DNA of 5,680 nt, taken from assembly GCA_937975725.1 (NCBI GenBank), contig CALJUL010000052.1, positions 1-5,680 on the forward strand, in the 5' to 3' direction. Made by a program: the position numbers and the translations under genes. The notes beneath the pieces are model-generated. The model had not been told where the DNA came from and ran no database searches. It saw only the letters and a list, made by a program, of their open reading frames with translations. Shown piece by piece: positions 3,603 to 5,680 of this stretch. This DNA is from an uncultured Pseudoxanthomonas sp. Lineage in GTDB: Bacteria > Pseudomonadota > Gammaproteobacteria > Xanthomonadales > Xanthomonadaceae. Positions within the stretch are counted from its first letter, which is position 1. Each line of letters begins with the position of its first letter.

Positions 3603-5680
3603 TCAATCCTTGGTCTTCATCGCCGCCTGCAGCTTCTGGATGTCCTGCGGCGACAGTTGCGGGCGGTCCACCTTGATGGTCAGCTTGTTCAGCCTGCCGG
3701 TAAAGGCGAACGGGGGCTTGTAGTCGGCATCGTTGACACCCGTGAGAGTATCGGAACCGACGTCGAAACTCTCGTCCCACTGCAGGATCATCGGCAGCGT
3801 CTTGGGCATCGTCTTCGTGTCCACCACCTTGCCATCGACCTTCAAAGTGCCCGTGCCAGGCCGGCCCAAGCCGCTGAAGTTGTTGAACGCCAGCGTGCCC
3901 GCACCGAGTCCCTCGTACTTGAAGTCGAACTCGACGGTGTGGCGGCCTGGTGTCAGTGCCTCGGCGCCCTCCCACTTGATGCGTTCGAGGTCCACCATAT
4001 TCCACAGCCATACCGGCTTGCCCTTGAGCAGGTAGAAGCCGTAGCCGGCGAAACGCCCGCCGGAGGTGACGATCATGCCGTCGCCGCCGCCCTGTGGGAC
4101 CTCGATGTCGGCCGTGAAGGTGTAAGACGCATTCAGGATGTTGGGCGAATCGCCCTGCGGCAACCCGGTCATCGGCCGTGTGTAGACGAATTCCGTCCGC
4201 CCGGCTGTAATGTTCGGCCGCGGCGCCACGATGCGGGCCGCCACCGACGCATCGAGCGGCAGCACCTGAAGCTTCTTCGCCTCCGCCAGGAAGGCCGCAC
4301 GCATCTGCTTGACCTTCTGCGGATACTTCGCGGCGACATCCTCCTCCTGGTTCCAGCTCTGGTTGATGTTGTAGAGCTGGAATACCTGGTTGTTCAGCGG
4401 ATCCGGGTTGGCCGCGCCGAACGCCTGCCATGGCGCGCGGTTGACCTTGGTGCTGAGCAGCCAGCCGTCGTCATACAGCGCCCACTGGCCCATCATCTCG
4501 AAGTACTGCGTCTTGTGGCGCGAGGGCAGCTTGGCGTTTTTCGCGTCGAAGGTGTACAGGAAGCTCGTCCCCTCGATCGGCGCCTGCTTGATACCGTCGA
4601 CCATCTGCGGCGCCTTGATTCCGGCCGCCTCGAGGATGGTGGGCACGACGTCGATCACATGGACGAACTGCTCGCGCAGGGCGCCCTTGTCCTTGATGCG
4701 TGCCGGCCACGACACCACCATGTTCTGGTTGATGCCGCCGAGGCGGGAGGCGTTCTGCTTGAACCAGTCGAAGGGCGTGTCGAAGGCCCATGACCAGCCG
4801 GCCGACATGTGGTTATAGGTGTATTGCGTACCCCAGACTTCGTAGAACTTCATCTGCACGTCGGCTGGCAGCTGGTTGAGGCCGTTGAAGAACGCGACCT
4901 CGTTCGGGGTGCCGAGCGGACCACCTTCGGCGCTGGTGCCGTTGTCGCCGTTGATGTAGATGATCAGCGTGTTGTCCAGCCGGCCGGCCTGCTCGAAGGC
5001 CTGGACCACGCGGCCGATCTCGTAGTCGCTGTACGCGGCGTAGGCCGCGAACACCTCGACCTGGCGGATGAAGAGCTTCTTCTCGTCGGCCGTCAGCTGG
5101 TCCCAGGGCTTGAGCATCTCGCTCGGCCAAGGCGTCAGCTTGAGGTCTGCGGGGATCACCCCGAGCTTCTTCTGGTTCGCGAAGATACGCTCGCGCAGCT
5201 TCTCGTAGCCGTCGTCGAACAGCTTCATCGCCTGGATCTTCTGCACCCACTCCTTGGTCGGGTGGTGCGGCGCGTGCGTCGCGCCCGGCGCGTACTTGAT
5301 GAAGATCGGCTTGGACGGGTCGATCTGGTGCATGCGCGAGATGTAGTCGATCGCGTCGTCAGCCATGCCGGTGATAAGGTTCCAGGTGCCTTCCTGGCCC
5401 TTGAACGGGTAGATCTGCGTCGTATTGCGGAACAGGTTGGGCTCCCACTGGTTGGCGTCGCCGCCGACGAAGCCGTAGAAATACTCGAAGCCCATGCCGA
5501 CCGGCCACTGGTCGAACGGCCCGACCTGGCTGGCCTGGAACGCCGGCACGTTGTGATCCTTGCCGAACCACGCGGTGGAGTAGCCGTTGTCCTTAAGCAT
5601 GCGACCGATGGTCGCCTTGTCGCGACCGATGATGCTGTTGTAGCCGGGGAAGCCGGTCGACTGCTCGGAGATCACGCCGA
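3603..5680 (-). CDS. Arylsulfatase (sulfatase family, alkaline-phosphatase superfamily), N-terminus beyond the window
   Basis: The frame is open to the right edge; about 692 codons are visible and roughly the first 100 residues are missing. Counting the Val encoded at 5673-5675 as residue 1, sulfatase signature 2 GYSTAWFGKDH is at 31-41, including the conserved Lys and His. The active-site segment K-Y-A-P-G-A-T-H-A-P-H-H is at 127-138. The metal-ligand motif I-N-G-D-N-G-T is at 241-247 with Asp244 and Asn245. The catalytic domain ends near 480; residues about 488-690 form a beta-rich C-terminal domain (S-Y-T-F-T-A-D-I-E-V-P, G-Y-G-F-Y-L-L-K-G-K). The family hydrolyses sulfate esters through a formylglycine made from Cys or Ser in (C/S)-x-P-x-R; that motif, the signal peptide and the promoter lie outside the window, so activity and maturation type cannot be confirmed. 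The substrate is unknown. No formylglycine-generating enzyme or sulfate transporter is present here. It is the visible lead gene of the secreted-protein operon. Confidence 0.93.
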   Translation of the reverse strand, partial: GVISEQSTGFPGYNSIIGRDKATIGRMLKDNGYSTAWFGKDHNVPAFQASQVGPFDQWPVGMGFEYFYGFVGGDANQWEPNLFRNTTQIYPFKGQEGTWNLITGMADDAIDYISRMHQIDPSKPIFIKYAPGATHAPHHPTKEWVQKIQAMKLFDDGYEKLRERIFANQKKLGVIPADLKLTPWPSEMLKPWDQLTADEKKLFIRQVEVFAAYAAYSDYEIGRVVQAFEQAGRLDNTLIIYINGDNGTSAEGGPLGTPNEVAFFNGLNQLPADVQMKFYEVWGTQYTYNHMSAGWSWAFDTPFDWFKQNASRLGGINQNMVVSWPARIKDKGALREQFVHVIDVVPTILEAAGIKAPQMVDGIKQAPIEGTSFLYTFDAKNAKLPSRHKTQYFEMMGQWALYDDGWLLSTKVNRAPWQAFGAANPDPLNNQVFQLYNINQSWNQEEDVAAKYPQKVKQMRAAFLAEAKKLQVLPLDASVAARIVAPRPNITAGRTEFVYTRPMTGLPQGDSPNILNASYTFTADIEVPQGGGDGMIVTSGGRFAGYGFYLLKGKPVWLWNMVDLERIKWEGAEALTPGRHTVEFDFKYEGLGAGTLAFNNFSGLGRPGTGTLKVDGKVVDTKTMPKTLPMILQWDESFDVGSDTLTGVNDADYKPPFAFTGRLNKLTIKVDRPQLSPQDIQKLQAAMKTKD

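Noticed and set aside
3456..4793. 445-codon open frame on the + strand opposite the sulfatase
   Set aside because: It lies over the sulfatase C-terminal half and has no domain, signal peptide or convincing start. The long open frame is explained by high GC and the strong codon bias of the sulfatase.

Overview
The window is GC-rich, densely packed bacterial DNA. Shine-Dalgarno sequences, ATGA start/stop overlaps and Sec-type signal peptides point to a Gram-negative, most likely a beta- or gammaproteobacterium. That lineage call rests on overall protein style only; no rRNA or phylogenetic marker is present. No IS element, CRISPR array, tRNA, rRNA or phage gene was seen.

Layout. The + strand carries only the last 52 codons of a protein resembling the C-terminus of a nitrilase-superfamily enzyme (2-160). 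It converges on a run of minus-strand genes that occupies the rest of the window. Transcription there runs right to left: a large arylsulfatase whose N-terminus lies beyond the right edge (3603-5680), a 141-aa secreted protein with a GTG start (3119-3544), a 98-aa secreted protein (2747-3043), a DUF2092 periplasmic protein (1836-2750), a Gly/Ala/His-rich secreted protein (1135-1839), a small secreted protein with paired cysteines (779-1069), and finally dtd, the D-aminoacyl-tRNA deacylase (215-694). No gap between genes exceeds about 85 bases.

How the genes may work together. From the sulfatase to the Gly/Ala/His-rich protein the genes are tightly spaced; two junctions are 4-base ATGA overlaps, and the four genes after the sulfatase all encode exported proteins. 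This looks like one operon in which a periplasmic or exported sulfatase is made together with four poorly characterised envelope proteins, one of them of the DUF2092 (LolA/LolB-like) type. This is the best candidate for an undescribed system here. Its job (sulfate-ester scavenging, envelope or surface modification, or something else) cannot be read from the sequence. The 96-aa gene may be an operon tail or a separate unit, and it is followed by a good Rho-independent terminator. dtd is a housekeeping proofreading gene and probably unrelated to the rest.

Structural details worth noting are a 9-bp triple repeat touching a Shine-Dalgarno site, an intercistronic hairpin, three His-containing peptide repeats, and a duplicated C-x8-C motif.
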